DNA of 64,000 bases from Shimia biformata (GCF_016888515.1 NZ_JAFEJK010000003.1:1-64000); one strand, 5' to 3'. Shown: positions 18,027-27,373, numbered from the stretch's first letter. A program made the numbers and translations. Notes: generated by a model not told the origin, from the letters alone.

Positions 18027-19177
18027 TGATCCGTTCGATAACTGCGCGCGCTGTTGACGTCGGGTTCCAGAGGCAGGCGCTTCAGACAACCCGCGTTGCG
18101 TCGCCGATGTCTCAGTTTCCCCGGTTTGCCGAAGCGCGGGCCAGCTGGATGTGGCCAACCAAGAAGGTCTTTGTCCGCGTCGAGGCTGACACTGGTGTCA
18201 TCGGTTGGAGTTGCACCAACGGTGGTGAAGTGGTCGAGATGATCATCAATTCGCACTTGGCCCGATTGCTCGAGGGTGAGTCCTTTGATGATCTCGAAAT
18301 GCTAAACCGACAAATGTCCGCGTCCCTGTTGCCGAACGACCGTTCGGGCTTTGCAATGATGGCGGTCGCGGGTATCGACATCGCCTTGTGGGACTTGACG
18401 GCCAAGTCCAAGGCGACATCGCTGGTGGATCATTTGGGGGGTGCCTCAATCGACAGCGTGCCTGTCTACATGACAACGCCGCGCCCCGAGGCATTTGCCG
18501 GGACCTACTGGCCGGGGCTCAAGGCTGCGGCACCCTACGGCCCCGAAAGCGGGCAGGAAGGGCTTGAGGCCAATGTCGCACTGATGCGCCGATTTGCCGA
18601 AGCTGCGGGTCCAGACGTTCCAATCATGATCGACGCTTTCCTTGCCTGGGACGCCGACTATACGCTGCGATTTGCCGAAGCCGTCTCGGATCTGCCGGTT
18701 GCTTGGATCGAAGATCCCATTCCGCCGCAGGACATTGAGGGGTTGCAGCGCATTCGCGACGCATTGGACCCGAAGATTGACCTTGCGCTTGGGAACTTCG
18801 CGTTTTCGCTGGCTGATTGCGCCGACCTGTTGCGCAGCGGTGTGGTCGGTGTCCTTCAGCCGGATGTTGCATGGGCGGGCGGTGTCACTGAAACGCTTCG
18901 AATTCTGGATCTGGCCGGAGAAACGAAGACCAGAGTAATCCTTCACAACACCTGCGAACAGCCTTGGGCGCTGGCTCTGGCTGCCACGCGCCAGGTTGAT
19001 GCTCTGGTGGAGTGTGTCGATAGGGGCGAGACGTCTCCGCTCTATAGTTTGATGGGTCCGCGACCCGAGATTTCGGATGGCCGTGTCGCCATTTCCCGTG
19101 ACCCCGAGGGCAATCGCCCACCTGACTCAGTTCTGCCCGCGTTCGAGGCGGACACATCATCATCCAAGGGAGGTTGA
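18023..19177 (+). CDS. Enolase-superfamily protein related to L-rhamnonate dehydratase
   Basis: A 384-residue mandelate racemase/muconate lactonising enzyme homologue. Several segments recall E. coli L-rhamnonate dehydratase RhmD: ASPMSQF, the GEV/HL..LLEG region, DIALWDL and QPDVAWAGG. Metal ligand candidates are D204 (IMIDAF) and E230 (WIEDP), and the C-terminal barrel His is H308 (ILHNT). Odd: the third ligand position reads LGN (N258) where RhmD has GE followed by His, so both the Glu and the adjacent catalytic His are missing. It could be a dehydratase with Asn as ligand, as in glucarate dehydratase, or a changed activity. It is embedded in the transport operon with ATGA coupling. Confidence 0.75.
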   Translation: MMIRSITARAVDVGFQRQALQTTRVASPMSQFPRFAEARASWMWPTKKVFVRVEADTGVIGWSCTNGGEVVEMIINSHLARLLEGESFDDLEMLNRQMSASLLPNDRSGFAMMAVAGIDIALWDLTAKSKATSLVDHLGGASIDSVPVYMTTPRPEAFAGTYWPGLKAAAPYGPESGQEGLEANVALMRRFAEAAGPDVPIMIDAFLAWDADYTLRFAEAVSDLPVAWIEDPIPPQDIEGLQRIRDALDPKIDLALGNFAFSLADCADLLRSGVVGVLQPDVAWAGGVTETLRILDLAGETKTRVILHNTCEQPWALALAATRQVDALVECVDRGETSPLYSLMGPRPEISDGRVAISRDPEGNRPPDSVLPAFEADTSSSKGG

Positions 19178-19181
19178 TCCA

Positions 19182-20252
19182 ATGGGATCTGTTGCACTTA
19201 GAAACATCCGCAAGTCCTATGGTGCGGTCGAGGTCCTGCATGGCATCGACCTTGATATCGCCGACGGCGAATTCACCGTTCTGGTCGGGCCATCGGGTTG
19301 TGGCAAGTCCACCCTGCTGCGCTCAATCGCCGGTCTGGAGACCATTTCGAACGGCGAGATCGCCTTGGACGGAGCGGTCATCAACAAGTTGCAGCCCAAG
19401 GAACGTAACATTGCCATGGTGTTCCAGAATTATGCGCTGTACCCGCACATGAATGTGGCCAAGAACATGGCCTTCTCGCTGCGGTTGGCCAAGCAGCCCA
19501 AGGATGAGATTGACCGCAAGGTGCGCGACGCGGCCGAGATCCTCGACCTCGCTCCGTTACTGGATCGTTATCCACGTCAACTGTCAGGCGGTCAGCGTCA
19601 GCGTGTCGCCATGGGCCGCGCCATTGTACGCGACCCCGAAGTTTTCCTGTTCGACGAGCCGCTTTCGAACCTTGACGCCAAACTGCGCGTCCAGATGCGG
19701 GCTGAGATCAAAGAACTGCACCAGCGACTGAAAACAACGACGATCTATGTCACACATGACCAGATCGAGGCCATGACAATGGCAGACAAGATCGTGGTGA
19801 TGCGCGGCGGTCACGTGGAGCAGATAGGATCACCGCTTGAGCTTTACGACCGACCGGCCAGTGTCTTCGTGGCAGGGTTCATCGGCTCTCCGGCTATGAA
19901 TTTCCTGCCAGCGGCGGCAACGGGCGGAACACTCGTTACCAAGTCCAGCGTTTCGGTGGGGAAAGCGCCCGCTGGGGTGGACGAGGGGCGCTCGGTGATT
20001 GCCGGATTCCGTCCCGAGGATCTGCGCCTGGCCGACAGCGGCATGCCAGCCAAGGTGGTTGTGGTTGAGCCGACTGGCGCCGAGACCCAGCTGATGCTGC
20101 GCATGGCCGACGGTGACATCGTCTTTACTACGCGCGACAGGATTTCTGTCGGCCCTGGCGACACCGTTCATCTTCAGATCGAGCCCGGCAAACTGCACTG
20201 CTTCGACGCCGAGACAGAGGCGGCCATCCGTCAGGACGCGGCCGGACAATGA
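19182..20252 (+). CDS. Sugar ABC transporter ATP-binding protein (MalK/UgpC type)
   Basis: A 356-residue CUT1 ATPase. The ATP-binding domain has Walker A GPSGCGKST, Q-loop FQNYALYPH, signature LSGGQRQRV, Walker B VFLFDEPLSNLD and the switch His in YVTHDQ. The C-terminal TOBE region follows residue 240. I start at the ATG at 19182, 11 bases after AAGGGAGG; a frame extension upstream lies within the enolase gene. It completes the importer 14943-18026 and overlaps the next gene by four bases. Confidence 0.9.
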   Translation: MGSVALRNIRKSYGAVEVLHGIDLDIADGEFTVLVGPSGCGKSTLLRSIAGLETISNGEIALDGAVINKLQPKERNIAMVFQNYALYPHMNVAKNMAFSLRLAKQPKDEIDRKVRDAAEILDLAPLLDRYPRQLSGGQRQRVAMGRAIVRDPEVFLFDEPLSNLDAKLRVQMRAEIKELHQRLKTTTIYVTHDQIEAMTMADKIVVMRGGHVEQIGSPLELYDRPASVFVAGFIGSPAMNFLPAAATGGTLVTKSSVSVGKAPAGVDEGRSVIAGFRPEDLRLADSGMPAKVVVVEPTGAETQLMLRMADGDIVFTTRDRISVGPGDTVHLQIEPGKLHCFDAETEAAIRQDAAGQ

Positions 20253-21412
20253 AGATCAGCGACGTCAAGGTCATCCGGTTCAAGACCCATGCCGACCGAT
20301 GGGACATCGGTCATGCTCGGCTGAAAAAGAACGCCGAAGTCATCCAGACTGTAACCCGTATCGAAACTGATGAGGGGCTGGTCGGACATTTCTTTGGTGG
20401 CGGCAAACATGGCGATCAGGATGGCATGACGCCCGACGAACAACGCCTGATCGAAGGTCAGGTCCGCGACATGATCCTTGGTGCTGATCCCTTCGACCGG
20501 GAACTGATCTGGAAATGGATGTGGGTGCGCAACATTCCCGAAGTGGCTCAAAGCGTGATTGACTGCGCCTTGTGGGACTTGGCCGCCAATGCCGCTGGCC
20601 TGCCGGTCTACAAGCTGATGGGCGGCGCGCGCGACAAGGTGCCCGCCTATGCGTCGACCTATCCCAACATCGGGCAACCGCAGGTTTATGCAGAGCACGC
20701 GCTTGCCTGCAAAGCGGAAGGCTATCAGGCCTACAAAATCCACCCGCATTACTTCTGGAACCCTGACACCGGGTTGCCCACCAATGGCCGCCCCTCGAAC
20801 ATTCGCGCAGATATCGAGACCATCAACCTCGTGCGCGAGGCGGTCGGGCCGGACATGGTGCTTATGTATGATGTCTGGGGCACATATCACACGATCGAGG
20901 AAACCATCAAAGTCGGGCGCGAGCTTGAGCGCAATGATTTTTACTGGTTCGAGCATCCAATGCCGGAATACCGCGTGGAAAGCTATCGTCGCCTGTGCCG
21001 TGAACTGTCGATCCCAATCCTTGCGCCCGAAATCGCCGCAGGAGGGGTGTTCACCCGGGCCGAATGGATCCTTCAAGGCGCCTCGGACATGAGCCGCATG
21101 GACATCCGGCGCGGCGGCATCACCGGCTGCCGAAAGACCGCCATCGTCTGCGAAGCCTACGGACAGCGCTGCGAAATCCACATGGCCGGTTGGGGCAACC
21201 TTCAGGTCATGGGGGCGACGTCGGAAGACACCAGCGAATGGTACGAAAAGGGGCTTCTGGCGCCAGGTGTCGATTATGATGCGCCGCACCCCTACCTGAA
21301 TGGCAATTGCGACCCGATGGATGCCGACGGTTATGTGCCGCTGCCGGACCGACCGGGTCTCGGGTACGACATTGTCTGGGACTACATCGGCGATAACCGG
21401 GTGGCGGCATGA
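20249..21412 (+). CDS. Second enolase-superfamily enzyme (mandelate racemase/muconate lactonising type), acid-sugar dehydratase candidate
   Basis: A 387-residue member with all three metal ligand positions: D208 (LMYDVW), E235 (WFEHPM) and E261 (LAPEIA). A His/Asp dyad candidate is H311 (IHMAGWGN) with D285. On strand 2 the usual KxK is K163-x-H165 (YKIHPH), a variant motif. By family it should abstract the proton alpha to the carboxylate of an aldonate, most often dehydrating it to a 2-keto-3-deoxy acid. It is coupled to the ATPase gene upstream and the mutarotase-like gene downstream by four-base overlaps. Substrate unknown. Confidence 0.78.
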   Translation: MKISDVKVIRFKTHADRWDIGHARLKKNAEVIQTVTRIETDEGLVGHFFGGGKHGDQDGMTPDEQRLIEGQVRDMILGADPFDRELIWKWMWVRNIPEVAQSVIDCALWDLAANAAGLPVYKLMGGARDKVPAYASTYPNIGQPQVYAEHALACKAEGYQAYKIHPHYFWNPDTGLPTNGRPSNIRADIETINLVREAVGPDMVLMYDVWGTYHTIEETIKVGRELERNDFYWFEHPMPEYRVESYRRLCRELSIPILAPEIAAGGVFTRAEWILQGASDMSRMDIRRGGITGCRKTAIVCEAYGQRCEIHMAGWGNLQVMGATSEDTSEWYEKGLLAPGVDYDAPHPYLNGNCDPMDADGYVPLPDRPGLGYDIVWDYIGDNRVAA

Positions 21413-21741
21413 CCACCTATCGCAAAGCCTGGACCATGCGCCTGCGCAAGGGCGCAGAGCTGGACTATGACGCGGCACATGCTGCCGTTTGGCCCGAGCT
21501 TCTGTCCCAGATGCGGACTTCGGGAATCCGGCGTTTCTTCCTTTTTCGCAGTGGACAGACGATCTTTGCGTTTCAGGAGCGGGACCATCCGTTTCCGGCA
21601 GTGGACACCGCGCCGAGCGATACCACCGCGCGCTGGTGGGCGCGGATGGCCGAGTTGATGGAAACGGATCCCAGCGGGCGGCCAATTCACTACCCCCTGA
21701 ACGAAGTCTTTGCCCTGACCGAAACGGAGACAGACATATGA
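21409..21741 (+). CDS. L-rhamnose mutarotase-family protein (second copy)
   Basis: A 110-residue RhaM-family protein, diverged from the copy at 1536-1850. Shared features are the N-terminal TMRLR strand, YDAAHAAVWPEL with its His, and TARWWARMAELM. It should convert anomers of a 6-deoxysugar such as L-rhamnose or a relative. Its place in the binding-protein/enolase operon is good evidence that the operon handles a reducing hexose or deoxyhexose rather than a simple acid. Both ends overlap neighbours by four bases. Confidence 0.85.
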   Translation: MTTYRKAWTMRLRKGAELDYDAAHAAVWPELLSQMRTSGIRRFFLFRSGQTIFAFQERDHPFPAVDTAPSDTTARWWARMAELMETDPSGRPIHYPLNEVFALTETETDI

Positions 21742-22646
21742 CCGGATTGACCGGAATAGTTCCCATCCTACTAACCCCTTTCAATGCTGATGGGTCGATT
21801 GACTACGGAAGTTTGCGGCTAGAAGTGGATGCGATGATCGGGGCGGGCGTACATGGCGTTGGCATCGCCATTGGCAGCGAAATCTTCAAGCTGACCCGCG
21901 AAGAGCGACGCGACATGCTGCGTGCCGTTGCCGATCAAATCGAAGGACAGATGCCCGTTATCATGAATGTGTCGGCACCGGGAACGGACGTGGCCGTTCA
22001 GCTTGCCACAGAAGCCGCCGAGGCCGGGGCAACACGCCTGATGATCTGGCCCCCGGATTTCTTTGCCACGGGGCCGGACTCGGTTATCGAACACATCGAC
22101 TGGATCGCATCCGCGACCGGCCTTCCCATCGTATTGCAGGACGTACCGCAGGCCCCGATTTCACCCGCGCTGGCTCTGCGCATCGCCGAAGCAATCCCGC
22201 TTGTCGACACGATCAAGGTGGAAACGCAGCCCACCGTTGCGCAGGTGCAGTCAATGGTCAGTGCCGCTGGCGACAAACTGACGATCCTTGGCGGAGCCGG
22301 AGGGGGGACACTGGTCGAGGAATATCGTCGCGGCGCGCGTGGCACGATGCCTTTTGCAAGCCAGGCGGTCGAGTTCATGCAGGTCTGGCAGGCTTTGAAC
22401 AGGGGTGAAGACGACGATGCCGCCCAACTGATTGAAAACCGCATTCTGCCTATCAGTCGTCTGGGGTTCCAGTCGGCGGACCTGTTCTATCACATCCACA
22501 AGGCGTTGCTGGAGCAGCGTGGTGTTTTCAAGTCAGCCCGCGTCAGGTGCCCGACCGCCAAACCTGATCCGGTCACCAGGGCCGAAATCGACAGAATGGT
22601 GGCGCGGATGTCGAAAAAACAACAAAAACAAGAGGAACTTACATGA
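21738..22646 (+). CDS. DHDPS/N-acetylneuraminate-lyase family aldolase or dehydratase
   Basis: A 302-residue (beta/alpha)8 lyase of the dihydrodipicolinate synthase family. The Schiff-base lysine is K160 in DTIKVE, and the GSEIFKLT segment replaces the usual GTTGE. The family's catalytic Tyr on strand 5 is absent: the site reads LQDVP. Class members include 2-keto-3-deoxy-sugar-acid aldolases and dehydratases, which would follow the enolase-type dehydratases in this operon. The ATG at 21738 overlaps the mutarotase stop; a longer frame upstream is spurious. Confidence 0.75.
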   Translation: MTGLTGIVPILLTPFNADGSIDYGSLRLEVDAMIGAGVHGVGIAIGSEIFKLTREERRDMLRAVADQIEGQMPVIMNVSAPGTDVAVQLATEAAEAGATRLMIWPPDFFATGPDSVIEHIDWIASATGLPIVLQDVPQAPISPALALRIAEAIPLVDTIKVETQPTVAQVQSMVSAAGDKLTILGGAGGGTLVEEYRRGARGTMPFASQAVEFMQVWQALNRGEDDDAAQLIENRILPISRLGFQSADLFYHIHKALLEQRGVFKSARVRCPTAKPDPVTRAEIDRMVARMSKKQQKQEELT

Positions 22647-23485
22647 AACTTATGCGCGTCGGTCCAAAGGACCACGAACGCCCCGCCATTCTCCATGCCG
22701 ACGGCAGCATTCGCGACCTAAGCGGGATCGTCGAGGATATCGCCGGACTTGCACTATCACAGGAGTCACTGGATCAACTGCGCGCCATTGATCTTGCGAC
22801 CCTGCCGACCATCGATCCGTCCGAGCGGATCGGGGCATGCGTCGGCCGGGTAGGAAAGTTCATCTGCATTGGTCTCAACTACGCCGATCACGCCGCGGAA
22901 AGCGGCATGGATGTCCCGACGGAACCTGTGGTTTTCATGAAGGCGACCTCTGCGATCTGCGGTCCCAATGACGATGTCATCCTTCCGCGCGGCGCGGAAA
23001 AGGGCGATTGGGAGGTGGAACTTGGAGTGGTTATCGGGGAAGAATCCCGCGATGTGTCCGAAGCTGACGCCATGGATCATGTGGCGGGATATTGCGTGAT
23101 CAACGACATATCGGAACGTGCTTTTCAGCTGGAACATGGCGGACAGTGGGTCAAGGGCAAGTCGGCGGACACCTTTGGTCCGACCGGTCCATGGCTGGTG
23201 ACCAAGGACGAGGTCGCCGATCCGAAAAACCTGGGAATGTGGCTTGAGGTCAACGGCGAACGGGTCCAGGACGGGTCGACCCGGACCATGATCTTCGGTG
23301 TTGCGCAAGTAGTGTCATACCTTTCGCGCTACATGTCCCTTCAACCGGGCGACATCATCTCGACCGGAACCCCTCCCGGCGTCGGATTTGGCTTCCAACC
23401 CCCGCGATTTCTGAAGGACGGAGACGAAATGCGGTTGGGTATCGAGGGATTGGGCGAACAACGGCAATTGGTTCGCAAAACCTAA
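22643..23485 (+). CDS. FAH-family hydrolase, candidate 2,4-diketo-3-deoxy-sugar-acid hydrolase
   Basis: A 280-residue fumarylacetoacetate-hydrolase-fold protein. The metal-binding and catalytic signature is clear: GLNYADHAAESG near residue 77, DWEVELGVVIG with its acidic ligands near 117, the KSADTFGPTGPWLV region and STGTPPGVGFG near 240. In the oxidative L-rhamnose and L-fucose pathways of Sphingomonas and Xanthomonas an FAH enzyme cleaves 2,4-diketo-3-deoxy acids to pyruvate and lactate; the neighbouring SDR, lactonase and enolase-type genes support this role. It is the last gene of the operon, ATGA-coupled to the aldolase. Ureidoglycolate lyase-like activity cannot be excluded. Confidence 0.78.
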   Translation: MKLMRVGPKDHERPAILHADGSIRDLSGIVEDIAGLALSQESLDQLRAIDLATLPTIDPSERIGACVGRVGKFICIGLNYADHAAESGMDVPTEPVVFMKATSAICGPNDDVILPRGAEKGDWEVELGVVIGEESRDVSEADAMDHVAGYCVINDISERAFQLEHGGQWVKGKSADTFGPTGPWLVTKDEVADPKNLGMWLEVNGERVQDGSTRTMIFGVAQVVSYLSRYMSLQPGDIISTGTPPGVGFGFQPPRFLKDGDEMRLGIEGLGEQRQLVRKT

Positions 23486-23534
23486 TCTGCTTTTACGGGT
23501 CGAATTATGGCGCTTTGGTAGCCTGATCTTTACG

Positions 23535-23727
23535 CGCAGAGCAGCGAAGAGTGTCGTGTGCGGGTCGTATTCCCTGGGCGCATCGCGCCGTTGTAAACCG
23601 TTGCGGCTGATGAAGTTAATGCCACTCTGCACCCGACACTATTCCACACGAGGTTTCCTGTGTGACCTCGGGAATATGGTTTGAGACGGCCCATCTGCTC
23701 TTGGCTCAACCAAAAAAGGTCAGACAC
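23535..23727 (-). pseudogene. Remnant of an IS5-family (IS427-like) transposase N-terminus
   Basis: Starting at GTG 23727 the minus strand encodes SDLFWLSQEQMGRLKPY, the usual opening of IS5/IS427-type transposases. After a frameshift and deletion, another minus frame continues with GINFISRNGLQRRDAPREYDPH and then TLFAAL, which matches the next conserved block (RNGLRWRDAP type). The rest of the transposase and any terminal repeats are missing. I infer a decayed insertion that marks an old rearrangement between the two sugar loci. Confidence 0.7.
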
Positions 23728-23825
23728 GTTCGCCGCTTGTTTTTTGCGCGGTGAAACGCACAGCCGCCATTCTTTTAAGACGGGGCTGGGACGTTTCAAA
23801 ACAAGGTCTTTGGGGCGTGCCGAAA

Positions 23826-24215
23826 GACATGGTGCCGGAATTTTCGAGGTCCGCGCGTGCGGTGGAAATCTGGGCGGCACTGCATTCATTGGGGCGTTCG
23901 GGTTTGGAAGACCTGATCAATCGTACGTGTGGGCATGCTCGGAAACTGGCCGATGGGCTGGCCGAACTGGGATTTGACATCTTGAATGATGTTGTTCTGA
24001 ACCAGGTGGTCGCAGCACTTCCTGATGCGGACGGTTGGTCGGGCAGGTTATCGGACGACGTGCAGAAAAGCGGCGACGCATGGTTCGGGCCCACGCACTG
24101 GAACGGTCGCGAAGCCATCCGGTTCTCGGTTTCGTCCTGGAAGACCACGGAAAGCGACACAAAAACAACGCTGGACGCCGTGAAAGCGGCGCGGTCGCGG
24201 CTTGTTATGGGATGA
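23826..24215 (+). pseudogene. C-terminal fragment of a PLP-dependent group II decarboxylase
   Basis: About 130 residues from VPEFSRSARAVEIWAAL to the stop match the C-terminal part of pyridoxal-dependent decarboxylases (aromatic-amino-acid/glutamate decarboxylase fold): GRSGLEDLI, HARKLADGL, ILNDVVLNQVV and the final RFSVSSW-T-ESD segment. The N-terminal two thirds with the PLP lysine are absent and the 5' end abuts the transposase remnant. An ATG at 23751 opens the frame but the first 25 codons look unrelated. It is almost certainly a non-functional relic. The following stretch 24216-24394 shows no gene. Confidence 0.65.
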
Positions 24216-24394
24216 GCAATATCCGGCGAAAACGGGACAATCAGTGTTTGCACGCGGCAGGATGATTTTCTTTCAGACAAGCAGAAAAACCATCGATCAG
24301 GCGGCTGGGGACAAGGCTTCGGCCCGTGGCTGGGGTTTCTACGACGAAATTCGCCGGGTCTGGAGAACCGTCTCAGCCCAGCCAAGCTTGGGGG

Positions 24395-25873
24395 TCAGAC
24401 CGCTTGTGCCGCGTTGATGGCGCGCTTCCACCTGCTGTATTTCGCGTTGCGGGTATCAAGGTCCATTTGCGGTTCAAAGCTGTGGTCCAGCGCCCAATGA
24501 GCAGCCATTTCTGCGGGGCCGGGAAAAACGCCGGCAAACTGACCGGCCAGCCACGCCGCGCCCATGGCCGTGGTTTCAATGACCTTCGGCCGATCGACCC
24601 GCGCATGGAGGATGTCCGCCAGGAATTGCATGGCATGGCGAGAAGCACTCATGCCGCCGTCGACCCGAAGCGTTGCGTTGCCGCAGGTTCCCATGTCGGC
24701 CTGCATCGCTTCCAGCAGATCACGGGTCTGGTAACCGACGCTTTCCAGCGCCGCTCGGGTCAGTTCCCGAGGGCCCGAATTGCGGGTCAGTCCAAACACT
24801 GCACCGCGGCAGCCCGGGTTCCAGTAGGGCGCACCAAGACCGGTGAATGCGGGCACAAGGACCAAGTCCTGAGACGGATCGGCCGATTCTGCCAGAGACT
24901 GAGTGTCGCTTGCGGATCCAATGATTCCCAGCCCGTCGCGCAGCCATTGGACGACTGCCCCCGCGATGAAAATGGACCCCTCCAGCGCATAGGTTGGCGT
25001 GCCGTCAAGTTGATAGGCGATCGTGGTCAGCAGGCGGTTCTTGCTGGTCACGGGTTTTTGCCCGGTGTTCATCAGGGCAAAACAACCGGTGCCATAGGTC
25101 GACTTCATCATACCCGGTTCAAAGCAAGCCTGTCCAACCGCGGCCGCCTGCTGATCGCCGGCAACGCCAAGAATGGGAATGCGCCCACCAAAAATTTCCG
25201 TTTCCCCAAACTCTGCGGCGCAATCCTTGACCTGGGGCAAAAGGGCCATCGGGATGTCGAACATGTCGCACATGGTCTGTGACCAATGGCCTTTGCGGAT
25301 GTCATAAAGCATGGTCCGCGCGGCATTGGTGGCGTCAGTCACATGCGCCGCGCCGCCGGTCAGTCGCCAGATCAGCCAACTGTCGACCGTACCGAAGGCC
25401 AGCTCGCCCGCCGCCGCCCGCGCCCGCGCTCCGTCTACATGGTCAAGGATCCAGCGCAGCTTGGTCGCCGAGAAATAGGGATCAAGCAGAAGCCCTGTTT
25501 TTTCGGTGACAACCGTTTCGTGCCCCGAGGCGCACAGCCCGCGGCACAGGGATGCGGTCCGGCGGTCCTGCCACACAATGGCGTTATGGATCGGCAGGCC
25601 GGTTGCCCTGTCCCAGACGACCGTGGTCTCACGCTGGTTGGTGATCCCGATCGCGGAAATTCCCGCGGCAGAAAGGTCGGCTTTGCGGATCGCAGCCCGA
25701 CTTGTCGCCTCTGCTGTGGCCCAAAGGTCCATCGGGTCGTGTTCGACCCAGCCATTGCTTGGAAAGTGCTGCGGGAATTCCTGCTGAGCCGTTGCGACGG
25801 GGGCCATGGCCGCATCGAATATGATGGCGCGGGTCGATGTTGTGCCCTGGTCGATGGCAAGAATATGGGTCAC
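24395..25873 (-). CDS. glpK: Glycerol kinase GlpK
   Basis: A 492-residue FGGY kinase that phosphorylates glycerol to glycerol-3-phosphate. Diagnostic segments are [12 protein letters not shown] at the N-terminus, [13 protein letters not shown] near residue 73, [12 protein letters not shown] and the FGGY signature region ending GAAWLAGQ. I start at GTG 25873, which overlaps the glpD stop (GTGA) and gives the usual [10 protein letters not shown] opening; an ATG 30 bases upstream is the alternative. It ends a minus-strand operon iclR-ATPase-glpD-glpK. Neither glpF nor glpR is present, so it looks dedicated to glycerol released from an imported galactoside. Confidence 0.93.
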   Translation of the reverse strand: MTHILAIDQGTTSTRAIIFDAAMAPVATAQQEFPQHFPSNGWVEHDPMDLWATAEATSRAAIRKADLSAAGISAIGITNQRETTVVWDRATGLPIHNAIVWQDRRTASLCRGLCASGHETVVTEKTGLLLDPYFSATKLRWILDHVDGARARAAAGELAFGTVDSWLIWRLTGGAAHVTDATNAARTMLYDIRKGHWSQTMCDMFDIPMALLPQVKDCAAEFGETEIFGGRIPILGVAGDQQAAAVGQACFEPGMMKSTYGTGCFALMNTGQKPVTSKNRLLTTIAYQLDGTPTYALEGSIFIAGAVVQWLRDGLGIIGSASDTQSLAESADPSQDLVLVPAFTGLGAPYWNPGCRGAVFGLTRNSGPRELTRAALESVGYQTRDLLEAMQADMGTCGNATLRVDGGMSASRHAMQFLADILHARVDRPKVIETTAMGAAWLAGQFAGVFPGPAEMAAHWALDHSFEPQMDLDTRNAKYSRWKRAINAAQAV

Positions 25874-27360
25874 GCCGAACCTCGCGTGTTCTGCCGCATC
25901 CACGCGTCAACGGCGGTTTTCTGCTCCTCGTTCATAAGCAACCCCAGCTTGGTGCGGCGCCATAGAACATCGTCGCCGGTGAGGGCAAATTCGCGGTCAC
26001 GAAGCCACCTCAGTTCGGCCTCGGTCAGGGTTGCTCCGAAGTCGTGGCCAAGGTCGGCCGCGGACTGAGCGGCACCAAGCCATTGTCGTGCGCAAGTGCC
26101 ATAGGTGCGCACCAGTCGGCCTGCATGGGCTCGATCAAGGAAGGGGTAGTCGCGCAAAAGCCCGTCGGTAAGGGGTGCCGCCCCGTCCCAGGGAAAGTCT
26201 CCGCCGGGCAATGGCACCCCGGCTGTCCATGCCCCCGACGGGCAAAACTTGTTCACGGCAGCCTGCGCCAGTTTCCGATATGTGGTGATCTTACCGCCAA
26301 AGACATTCAACAGCGGCGCGCCGTCAGTGTTCAATGACAGGACATAGTCGCGCGTCGCAGCCGTGGCCGAGCTTGCGCCGTCGTCATAAAGCGGCCGGAC
26401 ACCTGAATAGCGCCAGACGATATCGTCCGGTGTGACGGCTGTGCGGAAATAGTCCGAGACGAAATCGCACAAATAGGCCGCTTCCTCATCGCTACAATGC
26501 ACGGAGTCCATATCGGCGTCGTGGTCGACGTCAGTGGTGCCGATCAGGGTGAAGTCCTGCTCATAAGGAATTGCGAATACAATGCGCCCGTCAGCACCCT
26601 GCAGGATATAGGGCTGGTCATGGTCGAACAGTTTGCGCGTTACGATGTGGCTGCCGCGAACAAGTCGGATCTTTTCCTCGGTGTCCATGCCAATCGTACC
26701 GTTCAGGATCTGTGCAACCCACGGCCCGCCGGCATTGACCAGATTGCGCGCAGTGCGTTCCGACAGCTTTCCGGTTTCAACATCCTCTAGCGTGATGGTC
26801 CAGACGTCATCGCCGCGGCGCGCCGAGGTGACACGCGTGCGCGTCACAATCTCGGCACCGCGGTCGGCGGCGTCGCGGGCATTCAGAACGACCAGGCGCG
26901 AATCCTGAACCCAGCCATCAGAATATTCAAACCCGGTGCGATATATGTCCTTCAACGGTGCGCCCGTCGGGTCGGTGGTAAAGTCAACCGCCCGCGTCGG
27001 CGGCAAAATCTTGCGCCCGCCCAGGTGATCATAGAGGAACAAGCCAAGCCGCAGCAGCCAACGCGGTCGAAGACCCCGGTGATGCGGCAGGACAAAGCGC
27101 ATCGGCCAACTGATATGCGGCATAGCCCGGATCAGCACCTCGCGCTCTTTCAACGCTTCGCGGACCAGCCGGAATTCGTAATACTCCAGATAGCGCAATC
27201 CGCCATGGAACAGTTTGGAAGAAGCGGACGAAGTCGCCTGAGCAAGATCACCCTGTTCAGCCAGCGTGACAGACAAGCCCCGGCCTGCGGCGTCGCGGGC
27301 AATTCCGCACCCGTTCACGCCGCCGCCGATGACAAAAAGATCGACGGGTTCGGTTTGCAT
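25870..27360 (-). CDS. glpD: Glycerol-3-phosphate dehydrogenase GlpD (FAD)
   Basis: A 496-residue aerobic-type, membrane-associated flavoenzyme that oxidises glycerol-3-phosphate to DHAP and passes electrons to quinone. The FAD motif [19 protein letters not shown] lies at the N-terminus, followed by [16 protein letters not shown], and later [19 protein letters not shown] and [12 protein letters not shown], all hallmark GlpD segments. I chose ATG 27360 (MQTEPVDLF), which lies 13 bases after the ATPase stop; a TTG upstream would overlap that gene. It is coupled to glpK by a four-base overlap. Confidence 0.93.
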   Translation of the reverse strand: MQTEPVDLFVIGGGVNGCGIARDAAGRGLSVTLAEQGDLAQATSSASSKLFHGGLRYLEYYEFRLVREALKEREVLIRAMPHISWPMRFVLPHHRGLRPRWLLRLGLFLYDHLGGRKILPPTRAVDFTTDPTGAPLKDIYRTGFEYSDGWVQDSRLVVLNARDAADRGAEIVTRTRVTSARRGDDVWTITLEDVETGKLSERTARNLVNAGGPWVAQILNGTIGMDTEEKIRLVRGSHIVTRKLFDHDQPYILQGADGRIVFAIPYEQDFTLIGTTDVDHDADMDSVHCSDEEAAYLCDFVSDYFRTAVTPDDIVWRYSGVRPLYDDGASSATAATRDYVLSLNTDGAPLLNVFGGKITTYRKLAQAAVNKFCPSGAWTAGVPLPGGDFPWDGAAPLTDGLLRDYPFLDRAHAGRLVRTYGTCARQWLGAAQSAADLGHDFGATLTEAELRWLRDREFALTGDDVLWRRTKLGLLMNEEQKTAVDAWMRQNTRGSA

Positions 27361-27373
27361 CGGAATAGTTCGC

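Noticed and set aside
20231-21784. 517-codon minus-strand frame opposite the second enolase gene
   Set aside because: No recognisable domain; it mirrors codon bias of the real plus-strand genes enolase and mutarotase.
23751-23825. First 25 codons of the decarboxylase-fragment frame as part of a real small gene
   Set aside because: They do not resemble the family and abut the transposase scar; the similarity begins near VPEFSR.
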